From NCBI GenBank assembly GCA_031761405.1, contig JASEVX010000001.1, forward strand, positions 47,973,102 through 48,037,101: a stretch of 64,000 bases of DNA, in the 5' to 3' direction. The translations under genes and the position numbers were made by a program. The stretch comes from Serripes groenlandicus. Its lineage: Eukaryota > Mollusca > Bivalvia > Cardiida > Cardiidae. Every line of letters starts with the position of its first letter. Within the stretch, counting starts at the first letter, position 1. The notes under the pieces were generated by a model. The model worked only from the letters and a program-made list of their open reading frames with translations, was not told the DNA's origin and did not search any database. Shown here piece by piece: positions 58,801-61,800 of the stretch.

Positions 58801-61800
58801 TTGGGAAAAGGTTTATCCTGAAAGCACTTTGTGAAAAGAAGATTTTTTGTGTTTAAACAATTTTTCTTTTTGAAACACTATTTTTAAAAGTCTTTTGCAG
58901 CAAACAGTATCTATTTGGAATTTATACTTCAAATGTTCCAGTTGTTACTTTCAATTCTTCAATTTTAAAAGCAAGCAAATTTTAACCAATACAACTCTGC
59001 AGCAGACTAGTTTGAAAACATTTTGTCAAAGCATGAACATTTTCTAAAGATGAAGTATAATTACTGAAAATAGTTGAAAACAATGTGGGGAAGGGTTACT
59101 GAGATTTTTAGCTCGACTATTCGAAGAATAAGGGGAGCTATTGTAGTCACCCCGGCGTCGGTGTGGCCGTCGCCGTTGGTTAAAGTTTTTGTGCAAGCTA
59201 GCATTTACCCTTATAACTGAAATACGCCTAGGCCAATGATCTTCAAACTTGGTATGGACATACTTTATAGCAAGTTGGTGATGCCTACACAGTTTGGAGT
59301 CAGTAGGTCAAAGGTCAAGGTCACTGTAACTTTCTATATAGAAACAGTTCATGGTTAAAGTTTTTGTGCAAGCTAGCATTTACCCGTATAACTAACATAC
59401 GCCTAGGCCTATGGTCTTTAAACTTTGTATGGACATTCTTCATATCAAGTTGGTGATGCCTATGAACTTTGGAGTCAGTAGGTCAAAGGTCAAGGTCACT
59501 GTGACCTTCTGTATGGAAAAAGTTCATGGTTAAAGTTTTAGTGCAAGCTAGCATTTACCCTTATAACTAACATACACTTGGGCCTGTGATCTTCAATTTG
59601 GTTTTGCCTAGAGAGTTTGGAGTTACTACGTCAAAGGTCAAGGTCACTGTGACCTTTCTGTAAAGAAACAGTAAATAGTAAAGTTTTTGTGCAAGCTAGC
59701 ATTTACCTTTATAACTAACATACGCCTAGGCCTATGGTCTTTAAACTTTGTATGGACATTCTTCATAGCAAGTTGGTGATGCCTATAAACTTTGGAGTCA
59801 GTAGGTAAAAGGTCAAGGTCACTGACCTTCTGTATGGAAAAAGTTCATGGTTAAAGTTTTAGTGCAAGCTAGCATTTACCCGTATAACTAACATACACTT
59901 AGGCCTGTGATCTTCAAGTTGGTTTTGCCTAGAGAGGTTGGAGTTACTAGGTCAAAGGTCAAGGTCACTGTGACCTTTCTGTAAAGAAACAGTTAATGGT
60001 TAAAGTTTTTGTGAAAGCTAGCATTTATCCTTATAACTTACATACGCCTAGGCCTATGATCTTCAAACTTGGTATGGACATACACCATAGCAAGTTGGTG
60101 ATGCCTAGAGAGTTTTAGGTCAAAGCTCAAGTTCACTGTGACCTTCAATACAGAAACATTCCTTGCTTTACAACTACTGATTGCTTAGGCCTATGACCCT
60201 GAAACTTAGTTTGGGTAATGGTCATGATCAGCACTTGACTTAAACAGGTCATGGGATCATAAGGTCAAAGGTCAAGGTCACTTTACCTTTAACGAAAAAA
60301 GCACTATTTTTTGCAATAACTTTGAACTTGTTGCATATGGTGCAAATTGTTGCCCTATGGTTAAAGGTTTGCGTGCAACTACATTAAGAGTCCATATCTT
60401 AGTAACTACTTGATGCATTCCATTGAAACATTATACAACCCTTCCCAACCATCACACCTATGAAAATAATCAAGTTAAATAACTCTATCCTGCATATAAT
60501 GCAAATTATCACCCTTTAAGACATGTGGTTAATGTTTAGCATGCAACTACATTAGAGTCCATTATCTCAGTAATCAAATAAGTGGTTGAATAGTCGAGCA
60601 TGCTGTCCTCCAACAGCTGTTGTTTTTAAAGCAAAGGAGTCTAAAAATAGCAAATCAGATAATGAGTTTGAAAACATTAAGGCCGAATTATGGATATTTT
60701 CTAATAATGAAAGATTAATTATTGAATAGAGTTGAAAACATTATGGCAAAAGGTGAAATCAGGAGCAATTTCTCCTTTGGTCACAATGTTTTCAAAAAGC
60801 GTCTGCTGCAAATGCTTCTCTATGGCTCTGCAGGTGGGATAGGTTTAATCATACTTTTCATGCATTTTACTTCAGAACTCCAGGGATTGGCTACGATTTC
60901 AAGACGGGTCAAGGTCATCCATTTAATTATTTTACGAATGGGGTTGCGTGCTCCGAGGTGGAGATAGACTGTCTCACTGGGGATCATCAGGTAAGAAGGA
61001 AGGAACTACATGTACTTCAATTGAATCTTTCCCACAATACAACATATCGTTAGCAGCCAACAACCCTTTTCCTCATATGACAATTCTGCAGCAGACGACT
61101 TTGAACGTATTTTGTCAAAACATAGAAAATCTCCATAATTGAATGGATAACCTATGACAAAAAGTGGAAAACATTGTGGCAAAAGGAGAAATTGCACGTT
61201 TTGTCACTATGTTTTCAAAAAGTCGTCTGCTGCAGAGGCGTCAGAAAGCATCTATATGAGGGAAAGGGTTAATAGATTTGAAAACATAATTGCTATCTAA
61301 AGTCATCTGTTACAGATGAAATCAAATTGGTTCTGATTGTGGGAATCAGTTAATTTTTTCTCTGATTCACAAAACAATTGAGACATATCCGACACAGGTT
61401 TTTTGAAAATATTTTGGGAAAAGGAGAGATTGCTCATTCTTTTCTCACAATTTTTTTCTTATTTGTATCAAAAGAGCATACTTCCAGCAGTTACATTTGT
61501 ATCATAAGACTCAGTCAAAGCAGAATACTCTTAAGATAACATATCAGTGGCATCTACAGATGCAATTTTGATAATGTTGAACTTTCTATCAGACATCCAG
61601 ATTTGACATGTTTTTACCAAAACCAGAAACATAATATAAAACAGACTATTCTGAAAATGGCATTTCAAGGGAAAGGTTAAAACTGTATTATTTATCTATG
61701 AATGCCTTGTTCTAAGGAACATGACTGTTTGTATTAACCCTTTTCCTCATATAGACCCTTTCTGAAGTCTCTGCAGCAGACAGCTTTTTGAAAACATAGT

